A DNA stretch of 64,000 nucleotides from Enterovibrio gelatinilyticus (GCF_028683095.1 NZ_JAJUBC010000006.1:164875-228874), one strand, 5' to 3'. Positions 27,379 through 37,868 are shown, counted from the first letter of the stretch. Numbers and translations are program-made. Notes: generated by a model from the sequence alone, not told the origin.

Positions 27379-28350
27379 CTACCAAGCCTGGGTGTGACGT
27401 TCCACTAACTGACGCATCATGTCGATGTGTGCAGGGGAATCATTCAAGCACGGAATAAAACGAAACTCTTCACCGCCCGCCTCAATAAAGCTCTCATGAC
27501 ATTGTTCCGCAATCTCTTCCAATGTTTCGAGGCAATCAGCCGAAAAAGCAGGAGAGATAACATCAAGACGCTTAACGCCTTCGCTTGGCAGTTTCTCTAG
27601 TGTTTTATCAGTATAGGGTTGTAGCCACTCTTCGCGACCGAAACGCGATTGGAATGTCGTCTTTATTTTCACGTCAGCGTCTAATCGAGCAATCAAACGT
27701 TCTGTCGTTTCATGGCAATGTTCTCGATATGGGTCTCCGTTATCAGCATAGCGCTTAGGAATGCCATGATAAGAACACACCAACATGTCTGGCTTGCCGT
27801 TCAGTTCCCAATGGCTTTCTATCGATTGCGCTAGCGCATCGATATAGCTGGCTTCACTGTAATAGTGATTCACAAAACGAAATTCAGGGATCACTGGCTG
27901 ATCCTTTAGTGATTTCGCCAGCTTATCAAACACTGCCGCTGTTGTGGTTCGAGAGTACTGCGGGTAAAGCGGCAACACCAAAATTTTATCGCAACCCCTT
28001 TCTTGCAATTGACTTACCGCCGATGCCAAACTCGGCGCACCATAGGTCATGCCAATTTCAACGGGAATACCCAGCACTTTTTCAAGGGCGACTTGTTGGC
28101 GCTTTGAATGCACCATCAACGGTGAACCCTCATCCATCCATACACTTTGATAAAGTTTTGCCACTTTAGGCGAACGAACGGGAAGGATAATACCGTGCAG
28201 TAAAGGACACCAAAGCCAGCGAGTCATATCTACAACACGCTGGTCATGAAGAAATTCGCTTAGAAAAGTACTGACTGCTTTTGCTGTTGGCGCTTCGGGT
28301 GTCCCTAAATTCGCTAGCAACACGCCAACATTATTTTTGTTATTTTCCAT
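27379..28350 (-). CDS. hemH: Ferrochelatase
   Basis: Inserts Fe2+ into protoporphyrin IX, the last step of heme synthesis. It has 323 residues (E. coli 320). Motifs: [13 protein letters not shown] at the N-terminus, [27 protein letters not shown], the active-site histidine in [10 protein letters not shown], and [16 protein letters not shown] with the conserved Glu residues. Located between adk and gsk as in E. coli, without the aes gene found there. A gap of about 200 bases and a terminator separate it from adk, so it has its own promoter. Confidence 0.97.
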   Translation of the reverse strand: MENNKNNVGVLLANLGTPEAPTAKAVSTFLSEFLHDQRVVDMTRWLWCPLLHGIILPVRSPKVAKLYQSVWMDEGSPLMVHSKRQQVALEKVLGIPVEIGMTYGAPSLASAVSQLQERGCDKILVLPLYPQYSRTTTAAVFDKLAKSLKDQPVIPEFRFVNHYYSEASYIDALAQSIESHWELNGKPDMLVCSYHGIPKRYADNGDPYREHCHETTERLIARLDADVKIKTTFQSRFGREEWLQPYTDKTLEKLPSEGVKRLDVISPAFSADCLETLEEIAEQCHESFIEAGGEEFRFIPCLNDSPAHIDMMRQLVERHTQAW

Positions 28351-28510
28351 TTAAACCTGCTTTAACAAGAGCATTATTACTAAAATGTCTTTGCGAAGAT
28401 TAGCGGGTTTCTCAGCAAAGGCAAAGCGTGATAAACACTGAGTGTTAAGTCGCGCTTTTTCGACATAAAACATCAACATCTCAATACTTGGCTGCTGAAT
28501 AAATAGATCA

Positions 28511-28540
28511 AAAAAGGGCAACCCTAAGATTGCCCTTTTT
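28511..28540 (-). terminator. Rho-independent terminator of adk
   Basis: A perfect 10-bp stem AAAAAGGGCA/TGCCCTTTTT with a 10-base loop lies 17 bases after the adk stop. The T run is on the minus strand. Confidence 0.92.
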
Positions 28541-28557
28541 GCATCGAAAAGTAGGAA

Positions 28558-29217
<660 letters not shown>

Positions 29218-29411
29218 TTACTTTGGCGTTTCGCAAAAACCTGAAACATACACGGTTATGGATACCTAAACAACCTCACGTCCTGTGTTTTAGTACGTCA
29301 GAGCACGTTTCGAGCGGTTTCCCACTAAAGGCTGATTGCACTGACATTTACCACTCTGTACCACAACAAACCGTGCAGCACGTACGACAAGGGAATTTAG
29401 GTATAGGACAT

Positions 29412-29443
29412 AAGTAAGCCCAGCAACTCGGCTGGGCTTACTT
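29412..29443 (-). terminator. Strong stem-loop after htpG (terminator with poor T run)
   Basis: A 13-bp perfect stem AAGTAAGCCCAGC/GCTGGGCTTACTT with a 6-base loop lies 38 bases past the htpG stop. The run after it on the minus strand is ACTTATG, so termination may depend on the stem or on Rho. Confidence 0.65.
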
Positions 29444-29481
29444 CATTGATTCATATTTATCTATCGACGAATCGGCTGCAA

Positions 29482-31389
29482 TTAGCCTTTAGTCAGAAGT
29501 TGATTCACCGCAGTCAAAAACTGAGATGGATCTTCGATGGAACCGCGCTCAGCAAGCATCGCTTGGCCAAGTAGCATTTCCACCCAGCGCCCAAATACCG
29601 CTTCGTCGGCTTCATCGGCCATTTGCTTGATCAGCGCATGTTCGGGATTAAGCTCGAAGATGTACTTCACTTCCGGAGCTTGCTGGCCTGCAGCCGCTAA
29701 CAACTTCGCCATCTGCGTACCCATTTCAAACTCGTCAGTCACCACAACTGCAGGCGTTCCCGATAGTTTGAAGGTGGTGCGAACATCTTTGACGCGCTCA
29801 CCAAGGTACGTTTTCGTGCGTTCAACAACCGATTCAAACGCTTTCTGCGTTTCTTCACGCTTTTCTTTCTCAGCGTCGTCTTCAAACTTACTCAAATCCA
29901 AATCGGCTTTTGTGATGGCTTGGAACTGCTTACCATCAAACTCAGGCAAATAGCTCATTAGCCACTCATCGATGCGGTCATACATCAAAACAACTTCGAT
30001 GCCTTTGGCTTTAAACTGCTCAAGGTGAGGGCTATTTTTCGCCGCCTGATAGCTGTCTGCTGTTAAGAAGTAGATCTTATCTTGCCCTTCTTTCATGCGA
30101 GAAACGTAGTCAGCCAACGATACTGTCTGCTCACTGCTGTCGGTGGTAGAAGACGCAAAGCGCAACAAGCCCGCGACTTTTTCTCTGTTAGCGTGGTCTT
30201 CTGCTGGGCCTTCTTTTAACACCAGACCAAATTCTTTCCAGAAGCTTTGGTATTTTTCAGCATCGTTATTGGCCAAACGCTCAAGCATGGTCAATACGCG
30301 TTTCGTACACGCATTACGCAAGGTTTGCGTCACTTTGTTGTCTTGCAAAATTTCACGAGACACGTTCAGCGGCAGATCGTTAGAGTCAATCAAACCACGA
30401 ATGAAACGAAGGTAGTTCGGCATGAATTGCGCAGCGTCATCCATGATAAACACTCGCTGAACATACAACTTCAGGCCGTGTTTGTGGTCGCGATTGAACA
30501 TATCCCAAGGGGCTTTGGATGGGATATACAGCAAGCTGGTGTAATCATTCTTACCTTCCACACGGTTATGGCTCCACTGAAGTGGATCAGCAAAATCATG
30601 CGACAGATGTTTATAAAACTCTTTGTATTCTTCTTCGTTGATGTCTGATTTAGCTCGGGTCCAAAGCGCTTGCGCCTTGTTTATTTTCTCCCACTTGCCA
30701 ACATCCGTTTCATTGCCTTCTTCATCGCGCTCCTTGGTCCACATTTCAACCGGAATGCCGATATGGTCAGAGTATTTTCCGATAACGTCACGAAGACGCC
30801 ATTCATCAAGGAACTCTTTGTCATCTTCACGAAGGTGCAATGTGATAGACGTACCGCGCGTTTCTTTAGTGACACCTTCAATGGTGTAATCGCCTTCGCC
30901 TGCCGACTCCCACAATGTGGCTTCAGCGCTATCTGCGCCTGCAGCGCGAGTCGTTACTGACACTTTATCGGCAACGATAAACGCAGAATAGAAACCTACA
31001 CCAAACTGACCAATGAGCTGGCTGTCTTTGGTTTGGTCATCAGAAAGCTGTTTGAAGAAGTCCGCGGTGCCGGATTTTGCAATTGTTCCCAAATTCTCGA
31101 TCACGTCTTCACGCGTCATACCGATACCATTGTCTTCAATGGTTAAGGTGCCAGCTTCTTTGTTAACGCTTAGGCGAACGCGTAGATCACCATCACTCTC
31201 GTACAAAGCGGAATCAGACAGCGCTTTAAAACGCAGTTTATCTGCTGCATCAGATGCGTTTGAGATCAATTCACGTAAAAAGATCTCTTTGTTGGAATAG
31301 AGTGAGTGGATCATGAGGTGCAGCAGTTGCTTTACTTCAGACTGAAAACCGCGTGTTTCTTTTTGTTGTTGTGTGGCTTGATCGCTCAT
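29482..31389 (-). CDS. htpG: Hsp90-family chaperone HtpG
   Basis: ATP-dependent cytosolic chaperone of 635 residues (E. coli 624). GHKL ATPase motifs: [20 protein letters not shown] (catalytic Glu, Asn), [31 protein letters not shown]. The middle domain has the conserved Arg in [11 protein letters not shown], and a C-terminal dimerisation domain follows. The frame is open 23 codons upstream; I choose the ATG giving [19 protein letters not shown] because GGAG lies 7-8 bases before it and the family starts there. It is transcribed from a sigma-32-type promoter and diverges from toxR. Confidence 0.97.
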   Translation of the reverse strand: MSDQATQQQKETRGFQSEVKQLLHLMIHSLYSNKEIFLRELISNASDAADKLRFKALSDSALYESDGDLRVRLSVNKEAGTLTIEDNGIGMTREDVIENLGTIAKSGTADFFKQLSDDQTKDSQLIGQFGVGFYSAFIVADKVSVTTRAAGADSAEATLWESAGEGDYTIEGVTKETRGTSITLHLREDDKEFLDEWRLRDVIGKYSDHIGIPVEMWTKERDEEGNETDVGKWEKINKAQALWTRAKSDINEEEYKEFYKHLSHDFADPLQWSHNRVEGKNDYTSLLYIPSKAPWDMFNRDHKHGLKLYVQRVFIMDDAAQFMPNYLRFIRGLIDSNDLPLNVSREILQDNKVTQTLRNACTKRVLTMLERLANNDAEKYQSFWKEFGLVLKEGPAEDHANREKVAGLLRFASSTTDSSEQTVSLADYVSRMKEGQDKIYFLTADSYQAAKNSPHLEQFKAKGIEVVLMYDRIDEWLMSYLPEFDGKQFQAITKADLDLSKFEDDAEKEKREETQKAFESVVERTKTYLGERVKDVRTTFKLSGTPAVVVTDEFEMGTQMAKLLAAAGQQAPEVKYIFELNPEHALIKQMADEADEAVFGRWVEMLLGQAMLAERGSIEDPSQFLTAVNQLLTKG

Positions 31390-31480
31390 TGTGACTCCAA
31401 ACAAATATTTAGCTCTATTAGATATATACCGAAGCAACCTAATCTGGGTACCCCACAAGTTACTTGGGTATGCTCTTTCT

Positions 31481-31508
31481 AAATAGGGTCAGAACGAGGC
31501 TTTTCAAG
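31481..31508 (-). promoter_or_regulatory. Sigma-32 (heat-shock) promoter of htpG
   Basis: On the minus strand, CTTGAAA, 13 bases, then CCCTATTT, against the consensus CTTGAAA-N11-16-CCCCATNT. Only one position of the -10 differs. It lies about 92 bases before the htpG start codon. Confidence 0.87.
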
Positions 31509-31532
31509 TCCTAAATTTCATTTTTTGATTTC

Positions 31533-31562
31533 TTGAGGTCTTTTTCTCAATTCGAGTATAAT
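31533..31562 (+). promoter_or_regulatory. Sigma-70 promoter candidate for toxRS
   Basis: TTGAGG and a perfect TATAAT are separated by 18 bases. It sits 76 bases before the toxR start and 25 bases from the divergent sigma-32 elements, so RNA polymerase bound at one promoter could affect the other. Confidence 0.65.
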
Positions 31563-31637
31563 CTCCTTCAATTTCGTTCTAGTTCAGACATTTTCCACCT
31601 AAATAGTTTGAAATTCGCGCAGGTTAAAAAATATCGA

Positions 31638-32531
31638 ATGATCAATAAATCGAATCGTTACCTTTTGGGAGAGCGTTTTGTCTTTTCTCCCAGTGAAAGC
31701 TCATTGATCGACCTTCATGAAAATGATGACCTGGTCCGATTGGGCAGTAACGAGTGCCGAGTGCTTATGGTTCTCATCGAAGAGCCACACGCTATCGTGA
31801 CCCGTAACCGCATCCATGACTATGTTTGGCGGAAACAAGGCTTTGAAGTTGATGACTCTAGCCTCACACAATCTATTTCAACGCTGAGAAAAGCCCTAAA
31901 AGATTCTACAAAAAACCCAATGGTTGTAAAAACCGTTCCTAAGCGCGGTTATCAGGTAATTTGCTCTGTCGAAGCGTACGATGACCAAATGGTTGTCGAT
32001 ATACCGAATGTTGACGAACCAGTGTTGGTCGAAACTATCGTGGTTGAGCAACCTGCTGACGTGGTGGAAAATAATGAAGCTATGCCTTCAGCGCCAGCAC
32101 AGTCCTCAGTCGATGAACCCGCGGAGGCGCCAAACCACAGTCCACAACAAGAACCTACTGCAAACCTATTTAAAACTCCTTTAGGGTCTTGGGCGGCATT
32201 AATTTTGGCCCTACTCGTTCCCCTTGCTTTCAGTTTTTATTCAACGCCAAAATCTGAAGCTTTTCACGAGATCCTCAACGTCCAATCTGTCCCTGTTTAT
32301 GTCCCCGTCACAAACGCGCGTATTGGTCAGTGGAAGCCAGTGATTGAACGTTGCGTTGCAAAATACATCAGCTTCTATGGCCAGAGCAGTGAATTGGATG
32401 AAGTGATTGTGACAGGCGGTCAAGATAACCAAATCTCATTAAACTACATACACAGTGCAAGCGACGCGGACGATAACCTCACCTACGTTCTGCTGACGAG
32501 CCAAGAGGAGAGTCACACGTTATGTCGTTAA
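31638..32531 (+). CDS. toxR: Transmembrane transcriptional regulator ToxR
   Basis: Membrane-bound activator/repressor of outer-membrane porins and virulence genes in Vibrio. 297 residues: an OmpR/PhoB-type winged helix (about 8-110, with RLGSNECRVL, WRKQGFEVDDSSLTQSISTL and KTVPKRGYQV), a Pro/Glu-rich linker (about 112-178), one membrane helix (about 183-201) and a periplasmic domain with two cysteines (Cys239, Cys296), as in V. cholerae ToxR. The N-terminal ten residues and linker differ strongly from the cholerae protein. The frame is open farther upstream, but that would place the start inside the promoter. It overlaps toxS by 10 bases. Confidence 0.96.
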   Translation: MINKSNRYLLGERFVFSPSESSLIDLHENDDLVRLGSNECRVLMVLIEEPHAIVTRNRIHDYVWRKQGFEVDDSSLTQSISTLRKALKDSTKNPMVVKTVPKRGYQVICSVEAYDDQMVVDIPNVDEPVLVETIVVEQPADVVENNEAMPSAPAQSSVDEPAEAPNHSPQQEPTANLFKTPLGSWAALILALLVPLAFSFYSTPKSEAFHEILNVQSVPVYVPVTNARIGQWKPVIERCVAKYISFYGQSSELDEVIVTGGQDNQISLNYIHSASDADDNLTYVLLTSQEESHTLCR

Positions 32532-33076
32532 TGAATACAACCCGAAGAAGAGACCAAATCAAGCGTCTTGCCCCTTTTGTTCTATTACTTCTTTCCCTGT
32601 TAGGGAGTTGCTGGGTATATCTTGGCGAAGATTTTAGAACAGCAAATTTGCTGCTATCTAAACACTGGAATTCTCGTACCATCAATTACATTGAAGAGTC
32701 GTCTTACCGCGATGTAACGGGTCTTACGACGACCGAACAAAACAGCAACATGGTATTTCTGCCAGATAACACATACTCACGAGACACTCAGATCATATTG
32801 AAGAATGAGTCAGACAACATTCAAGTCGTGATGTCGGTTTCTGAATCTGGGGAGTGGGAAGTCAGTGGCGGTTATCTCAAACTCAAGCTCGGCGAAATCA
32901 AAGATGTCACCACTGGTGATACCACAGAGTTTTCTGAAGAAGATCTGACGCTGGTTCGTACCTTCTATCGCTTGGGGGCAGAAAAAGTTCGCCGCATCGA
33001 TGTGCTAAACGATGGTTCGTTGCTCCTTACTAGCTTAAATCACGGTTCCATGGTGCTTTACAGTAAATCGTCGTAA
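32522..33076 (+). CDS. toxS: ToxR-stabilising membrane protein ToxS
   Basis: Inner-membrane protein with one N-terminal helix (about 15-34, FVLLLLSLLGSCWVYLG) and a periplasmic domain that binds and protects the ToxR periplasmic domain. It has 184 residues, and the ends match the family: ESGEWEVSGGYL, RRIDVLNDGSLLLTSLNHGS. A second possible ATG lies three codons in. It overlaps toxR by 10 bases, so the two are translationally coupled. Confidence 0.95.
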   Translation: MSLMNTTRRRDQIKRLAPFVLLLLSLLGSCWVYLGEDFRTANLLLSKHWNSRTINYIEESSYRDVTGLTTTEQNSNMVFLPDNTYSRDTQIILKNESDNIQVVMSVSESGEWEVSGGYLKLKLGEIKDVTTGDTTEFSEEDLTLVRTFYRLGAEKVRRIDVLNDGSLLLTSLNHGSMVLYSKSS

Positions 33077-33101
33077 TCGTTAATCTCGACAAAAAAACTA
33101 A

Positions 33102-33132
33102 AAAATGGCCGCTTCAATGAAGCGGCCATTTT
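33102..33132. terminator. Bidirectional terminator between toxS and recR
   Basis: A 14-bp stem AAAATGGCCGCTTC/GAAGCGGCCATTTT with a 3-base loop, A-rich on the left and T-rich on the right. It lies between convergent toxRS and recR. Confidence 0.9.
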
Positions 33133-33176
33133 AATTGGAGCCATGCTAACTGCGCTCAATCCGATTGATATAAGTA

Positions 33177-33779
33177 TCAACCTAAGCGATGCCTGCCGAT
33201 AATAGAATGGGAAAGCGTGGTGCCATCCACGAGTTCCAGCTCTCCGCCCATCGGCACGCCATGAGCAATTCGGCTAGCAACAACCTCATGTTCAACGCAT
33301 AACTCACTGATGTAATGCGCAGTGGCTTCGCCTTCAACGGTTGGATTAGTTGCCAAAATAAGCTCAGAAATTGATTCTTTCGCCAATCGTTTTTCCAGCA
33401 AATCCAAACCGATGTCAGATGGGCCGATACCATCGAGTGGAGAAAGGTGACCCATCAACACAAAGTAGCGTCCTGAGTATTGGCCTGTCGCTTCAATCGC
33501 TGCAATATCAGCAGGACTTTCGACCACACAAATTTGACCATTCTCCTGACGACGAGGGTTTGTACAAATTGCGCACTCTTCTTCTTCCGTGAAAGTACGA
33601 CATTTACCACAATGCCCAATGTCAGTCATTGCGGATTGTAGAGCTTCGGAAAGCCTCACACCGCCCTGTCGATTGCGCTGTAGAAGATGAAACGCCATAC
33701 GTTGGGCTGATTTCGGGCCTACACCCGGCAGACAACGTAGTGACTCCATCAATTGTTCAAGCAGTTGGCTTGTACGCAT
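33177..33779 (-). CDS. recR: Recombination mediator RecR
   Basis: With RecF/RecO it loads RecA on gapped DNA. 200 residues (E. coli 201): an N-terminal helix-hairpin-helix ([18 protein letters not shown]), a Cys4 zinc motif ([16 protein letters not shown]), a Toprim domain with [12 protein letters not shown] and [13 protein letters not shown], and a C-terminal Walker-B-like segment. It lies 18 bases after ybaB, within the dnaX-ybaB-recR unit. Confidence 0.97.
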   Translation of the reverse strand: MRTSQLLEQLMESLRCLPGVGPKSAQRMAFHLLQRNRQGGVRLSEALQSAMTDIGHCGKCRTFTEEEECAICTNPRRQENGQICVVESPADIAAIEATGQYSGRYFVLMGHLSPLDGIGPSDIGLDLLEKRLAKESISELILATNPTVEGEATAHYISELCVEHEVVASRIAHGVPMGGELELVDGTTLSHSIIGRHRLG

Positions 33780-33797
33780 AATACGTAACGATAATCG

Positions 33798-34127
33798 TTA
33801 GAAAGGCATTTTAAAGCCTGGTGGCATCTGCATGCCGCCAGTCACATCGCCCATTTTTTCTTTTTGTGCTTCTTCTACACGACGCGCCGCGTCATTGAAT
33901 GCTGCCGCAATCAAGTCTTCCAGCATGTCTTTTTCGTCTTCCATCAGGCTTTCATCGATCTCAACACGACGAACGCTGTGGCTGCCAGTGATGGTGATTT
34001 TAACAAGGCCTGCGCCTGCTTCACCGGTCACTTCCATGTTTGCAATTTCTTCCTGCATCTTCTGCATGCGCTCTTGCATTTGCTGCGCTTGCTTCATCAG
34101 GTTGCCCATTCCGCCTTTACCAAACAT
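33798..34127 (-). CDS. ybaB: YbaB/EbfC family nucleoid-associated protein
   Basis: Small DNA-binding protein of 109 residues, collinear with E. coli YbaB from [20 protein letters not shown] to [10 protein letters not shown]. Long helices with Met/Gln repeats form the tweezer-like dimer. I choose the ATG preceded by AGAGAG and matching the E. coli start; an extra six codons upstream are open but unlikely. Confidence 0.96.
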   Translation of the reverse strand: MFGKGGMGNLMKQAQQMQERMQKMQEEIANMEVTGEAGAGLVKITITGSHSVRRVEIDESLMEDEKDMLEDLIAAAFNDAARRVEEAQKEKMGDVTGGMQMPPGFKMPF

Positions 34128-34261
34128 AATTTTCTCTCTTTTCACTGTGGGCCGTTTACCTTACGGTTTCTCTTTCTTAGCTCAAAGCCACACTTGCATT
34201 CAGACAAGACAACGCGTGCATGGCAAAGAATTCGTATCGAGATTAACGGCCTCTTAGGGGG

Positions 34262-36547
34262 TTATATTGGTCGAATGCTTTCTTCATCAATCTCTGCCGA
34301 AAAACGTTGGCAAATAAAGAGAACATTTGGATCCTCAGTCAAATTCTGACTCGCCTGAGTCAATTTCTCTGTATACAGCTTGTCTCGCCATTCCAATGGC
34401 GTCGTTCCTTTCACTCCCACTTCAACAGAAAGAGTGACGGTATACCCAAGCTGCTCACTCAATGCTTCGCAAAGCACCGAGTGTGATTTTTCAGTGTTCA
34501 AATGCTCTTGCTCAGCGCGCAATGAAAGATGGATCTGTTGACCCTCTTGTTCCATCGACGCATTGAGTGCCATTTGCTTCACAAGACGAGGAACATCAAG
34601 CGCATTAGCGATTTGACTCCAAGTATCTTGCTCTATCGATTCTTTTTCCAGCTTTTCGCGCATTTCCGGCGTGCGTTCATGTGCCAGTGCTCGTTTGATC
34701 TTTTCTGGAGTGATAACGACTTTTTCGGCCACAGGCGTAAGCTTGGTCGGCTTCCAACGATACGCATCATCACCCACATTCAGATCAGTTGTCGGCATCG
34801 ACGCAGCCTGGAACTTTGTTGGATCGGCGGGTTTATGTTTTGCCGCGATCCTTTCCATCACTGACAGCGAATCGCTGCCAGCCGATACCGATTTACCCTT
34901 TTTTGGCGATTGGCCCTCTTGCTGACGAACACGACTTCTTAGCATGTTTCGAGCGGCCAACAAATTCCCCGCTGACGAACCGCCTTGTGTCGCAGAATTC
35001 GATGATGCCGGTGTTTGAGAGGCATTGCTCTGCGGCTGGGACTGTTGAGACGACATACCTGCAGAGTCTTGCCCCTGAGGGTGATAGACATCTAGGTCAT
35101 ATTCTCGCTGAGCATCTTGCTCCATCGCCGCTAAGTGCGATGACAGTTGCGGGTCTTCTTGATACTGCGGCACTTGTGGTTGCGATACCGTTTGATGTTG
35201 CGTTGCCCCTGTTTGCACGGGCGCTTTAGCCTCCAGAGGTTCAACGATATTTGTTGGCGCGGTTTGAGGCACAGGTGCCAACGGCGGCTGTGCAGGTGCA
35301 GGCTGTGGCGTTCTGCTCGATGCGACTTGCGCTTTTAATGATGCCAATCGGTCTTGCGCTGGATTATGTGCAGCGGAAGCAGGAGCAGACGGCGAAACAG
35401 AACCTTGGATTGTCGGTTCTGTCGCTGGCACGGCTATCGTCGAAGGCTCAAACTGTGACGAAGTGACTGGTCGAAACGCCAGTAATCGAAGCAGCACCAT
35501 CTCTAAACCTGCACGCCCATCCGGTGCGTACGGCAAATCCTGACGGCCTTGCAATGTGATTTGGTAGAACAATTGAACATCTTGCGGAGACAGCGTTTGC
35601 GCCAAGAGCAACACGCGCTCGGCATCCGGTGATGATGCATCAACAGATTCTGGCAACGCTTGTGCCATTGCAACACGATGAAGCTGTGACGCGATTTCTT
35701 TTAGCAACCCGTCCCACTCAACACCCACTTCTGCTAGATGCGTCAAACACTGCATCACATGATCAGCATTGCCTTCAGCAAGTGCCTCCAACAAAAGAAG
35801 CGCTTGATCCGTGCTCAGCGTTCCAAGCATTTCGGTGACTTGCTGTTCGATCACTGACCCATTGCCGAGTGCAATTGCCTGATCGGTAAGAGACAGCGCA
35901 TCACGCATACTGCCTTCGGCTGCACGTGCAATCAGCGACAGCGCTCGTGGCTCGGCAGGCACTGCTTCTTGCTCTAACACATGTGTTAGCTGATCTTTGA
36001 TCTGAGTTCCGTCAAGGTGCTTCAGATGAAACTGAAGACAACGAGACAGAATGGTCACGGGAAGCTTTTGAGGATCGGTCGTTGCGAGCAGGAATTTAAC
36101 GTACTCAGGCGGCTCTTCCAGCGTTTTTAGCAACGCATTGAAACTGTGTCGAGACAGCATGTGCACTTCGTCTATCAAATAGACTTTGTAGCGTCCACGG
36201 GCAGGCTTGTATTGAACGTTATCAAGTAAGTCGCGTGTATCTTCGACCTTGGTGCGTGACGCAGCATCAATCTCCATGAGATCGACAAAGCGTCCTTGAT
36301 CAATTTCCTGACACGTCGAACAAACACCACACGGGGTAGAAGTTACACCCTGCTCACAGTTCAGTCCCTTTGCAAAGATGCGGGCAATCGTTGTTTTACC
36401 CACACCTCGCGTACCGCTAAACAAGTAAGCGTGGTGCAATCGATTATGATCTAACGCGTTAGCCAACGCAGTCAGAACGTGTGATTGGCCGACCACATCA
36501 CGAAACTGATGCGGACGCCATTTTCGGGCTAATACCTGATAACTCAT
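34262..36547 (-). CDS. dnaX: DNA polymerase III subunits tau and gamma
   Basis: Clamp-loader ATPase. The full tau product has 761 residues: an AAA+ module (Walker A GTRGVGKTT about 45-53, zinc-binding CGVCSTCQE, Walker B YLIDEVHM, SRC sensor), a collar domain to about 370, a long Pro/Gln/Ser-rich linker (about 375-545) and the C-terminal domains that bind helicase and polymerase. The linker is longer than in E. coli (tau 643). A -1 frameshift signal at codons 549-550 should give a gamma protein of 551 residues. It follows apt, which has its own terminator, and leads ybaB-recR. Confidence 0.97.
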   Translation of the reverse strand: MSYQVLARKWRPHQFRDVVGQSHVLTALANALDHNRLHHAYLFSGTRGVGKTTIARIFAKGLNCEQGVTSTPCGVCSTCQEIDQGRFVDLMEIDAASRTKVEDTRDLLDNVQYKPARGRYKVYLIDEVHMLSRHSFNALLKTLEEPPEYVKFLLATTDPQKLPVTILSRCLQFHLKHLDGTQIKDQLTHVLEQEAVPAEPRALSLIARAAEGSMRDALSLTDQAIALGNGSVIEQQVTEMLGTLSTDQALLLLEALAEGNADHVMQCLTHLAEVGVEWDGLLKEIASQLHRVAMAQALPESVDASSPDAERVLLLAQTLSPQDVQLFYQITLQGRQDLPYAPDGRAGLEMVLLRLLAFRPVTSSQFEPSTIAVPATEPTIQGSVSPSAPASAAHNPAQDRLASLKAQVASSRTPQPAPAQPPLAPVPQTAPTNIVEPLEAKAPVQTGATQHQTVSQPQVPQYQEDPQLSSHLAAMEQDAQREYDLDVYHPQGQDSAGMSSQQSQPQSNASQTPASSNSATQGGSSAGNLLAARNMLRSRVRQQEGQSPKKGKSVSAGSDSLSVMERIAAKHKPADPTKFQAASMPTTDLNVGDDAYRWKPTKLTPVAEKVVITPEKIKRALAHERTPEMREKLEKESIEQDTWSQIANALDVPRLVKQMALNASMEQEGQQIHLSLRAEQEHLNTEKSHSVLCEALSEQLGYTVTLSVEVGVKGTTPLEWRDKLYTEKLTQASQNLTEDPNVLFICQRFSAEIDEESIRPI
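34861..34918 (-). promoter_or_regulatory. dnaX: Programmed -1 frameshift signal in dnaX (gamma subunit)
   Basis: All on the minus strand. The slippery heptamer A AAA AAG is in the zero frame at 34898-34904. Upstream, an internal Shine-Dalgarno-like GAGGG sits at 34914-34918, 9 bases before the heptamer. Downstream, at 34861-34881, CTGGCAGCG/CGCTGTCAG forms a 9-bp hairpin with a 3-base loop. After slippage the next codons are GGG then TAA (34893-34895), so gamma gains one Gly and stops. The three-part arrangement equals that of E. coli dnaX. Confidence 0.9.
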
Positions 36548-36593
36548 GCGTTGTAAATTCTGGCGATAATCTTCCGCAATCCTAGCACAGACA

Positions 36594-36625
36594 CAAAAAG
36601 AGCGCGATCCTGACGATCACGCTCT
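36594..36625 (-). terminator. Rho-independent terminator of apt
   Basis: The stem AGAGCG-GATC/GATC-CGCTCT (one mismatch, 5-base loop) is followed on the minus strand by TTTTT. It lies between apt and dnaX. Confidence 0.88.
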
Positions 36626-36652
36626 TCTCTCAATACAGGTTCAATCGGGCAA

Positions 36653-37198
36653 TTAGTGACCGTCAAACTCGCACAAGCTGTAAACATCCAAACCTAGCGC
36701 TTCAAGACGCGCTTCTCCGCCAATCTCTGGCAGGTTAATAATGAATGCAGCATGAGCCACTTCACCACCTAAGCGACGGATAAGTTTCGTCGTCGCTTCA
36801 ATGGTACCGCCCGTTGCCAACAAGTCGTCAACCATTAGCACTTTGTCACCCGATTGAATCGCATCGACATGAATTTCTAAGGTATCTACACCGTATTCCA
36901 ACTCATAGCTTTCACTGATCACTTCGCGAGGAAGTTTGCCCGGCTTACGAACAGGCACAAAACCTACGCCTAATTCAAGTGCAAGAGGCGCACCAAACAA
37001 GAAGCCACGAGCCTCTGTACCGACAATTTTTGTGAAACCTTGATCACGATACTTTTCAACCAACAGTGCAATCGTTGTTTGATAGGCTTCTGCATTTTCC
37101 ATCAAGCTGGTGATGTCTCGGAAAATAATGCCTGGCTTAGGATAATCAGGAATGCTTTTGATGCTGTCTTTGATAAATGCGATTTTGTCTTGGCTCAT
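36653..37198 (-). CDS. apt: Adenine phosphoribosyltransferase
   Basis: Converts adenine and PRPP to AMP. 181 residues (E. coli 183). Motifs: [27 protein letters not shown], and the PRPP-binding loop [13 protein letters not shown]. It lies upstream of dnaX, as in E. coli, but with its own terminator. ybaN lies upstream on the same strand. Confidence 0.97.
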   Translation of the reverse strand: MSQDKIAFIKDSIKSIPDYPKPGIIFRDITSLMENAEAYQTTIALLVEKYRDQGFTKIVGTEARGFLFGAPLALELGVGFVPVRKPGKLPREVISESYELEYGVDTLEIHVDAIQSGDKVLMVDDLLATGGTIEATTKLIRRLGGEVAHAAFIINLPEIGGEARLEALGLDVYSLCEFDGH

Positions 37199-37333
37199 AA
37201 TAACTGCTCACCACGATAAGTGGCTTCCAGAATAATCAGGAAGTCGTGTATGTCCCATTACATAAGTCCAGAGCTTGAGTGCATTGCAATATGCCATGAC
37301 GCTCCGCCAGACAACGGGGACGAAACCGCCATG

Positions 37334-37732
37334 TTATGTATTTTCGGGGACGTGGGCAACAGGTTCGATTTCACGCAAACGGTTAAACCACGTTAAAAGC
37401 ACGCAGGCCATCACAATCAACATGCATTTATGCCAAAGTTCAGGAACGACTGCGACAGAAAGGGTGAAGCTCAATACGATGAAAACATTAGCACGTCGCT
37501 TAATTTTACGATCAATCGCGCGGTGCTCATTCCAATTACAAATGATGGGCCCAAACGTCGGGTGTTGATGAAGCCACGCAGCGATCCGAGGTGAACCACG
37601 CATGAAGCAAGCACTTGCTAACAACATAAAAGGCGTTGTTGGCAGTAACGGGAGGAAGATACCCAATACCCCTAAAACCACAGATATCCATCCAATAACA
37701 ATCAGTAGAAATCGTTTTAAAGAGAGTTGCAC
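37334..37732 (-). CDS. ybaN: DUF454 inner-membrane protein YbaN
   Basis: 132 residues with three to four helices. Family motifs: GWISVVLGVLGIFLPLLPTTPF at the N-terminus, ACFMRGSPRIAAWLHQHPTFG, then two helices near the C-terminus. Function unknown. In E. coli ybaN is next to priC and apt; here the apt side is kept, while priC is about 6 kb away. Confidence 0.9.
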   Translation of the reverse strand: MQLSLKRFLLIVIGWISVVLGVLGIFLPLLPTTPFMLLASACFMRGSPRIAAWLHQHPTFGPIICNWNEHRAIDRKIKRRANVFIVLSFTLSVAVVPELWHKCMLIVMACVLLTWFNRLREIEPVAHVPENT

Positions 37733-37751
37733 GCTTCCCCCTGCTTGCAGA

Positions 37752-37868
37752 TTATCTGCTCAGCATGCCAATCCAGGTCAGGGTCGCTGGTAATGTTGGA
37801 ATCAACAGCACAGCAACCATTCCCAGAAAATATACGGCGTTAAACGGGTCTTTATAGTTCTCATCCAT
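37752..37868 (-). CDS. Predicted small single-helix membrane protein (38 aa)
   Basis: The minus-strand frame reads MDENYKDPFNAVYFLGMVAV, then a continuing hydrophobic stretch LLIPTLPATLTWIGM, ending LSR and stop. An AAAGG lies 9 bases before the chosen ATG; another in-frame ATG three codons earlier lies directly on the AAGG and is unlikely. It has one clear membrane helix, acidic residues at the N-terminus and Arg at the C-terminus. I do not recognise a family. It sits just upstream of ybaN on the same strand, so the two may share a transcript. Confidence 0.55.
   Translation of the reverse strand: MDENYKDPFNAVYFLGMVAVLLIPTLPATLTWIGMLSR

Noticed and set aside
31533..31637. Upstream start for ToxR from the TTG at 31533
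   Set aside because: That codon is the -35 of the likely promoter; the family N-terminus begins at 31638.
33864..34349. 161-codon plus-strand frame opposite ybaB and the end of dnaX
   Set aside because: It covers two conserved genes on the other strand and shows no independent motif.
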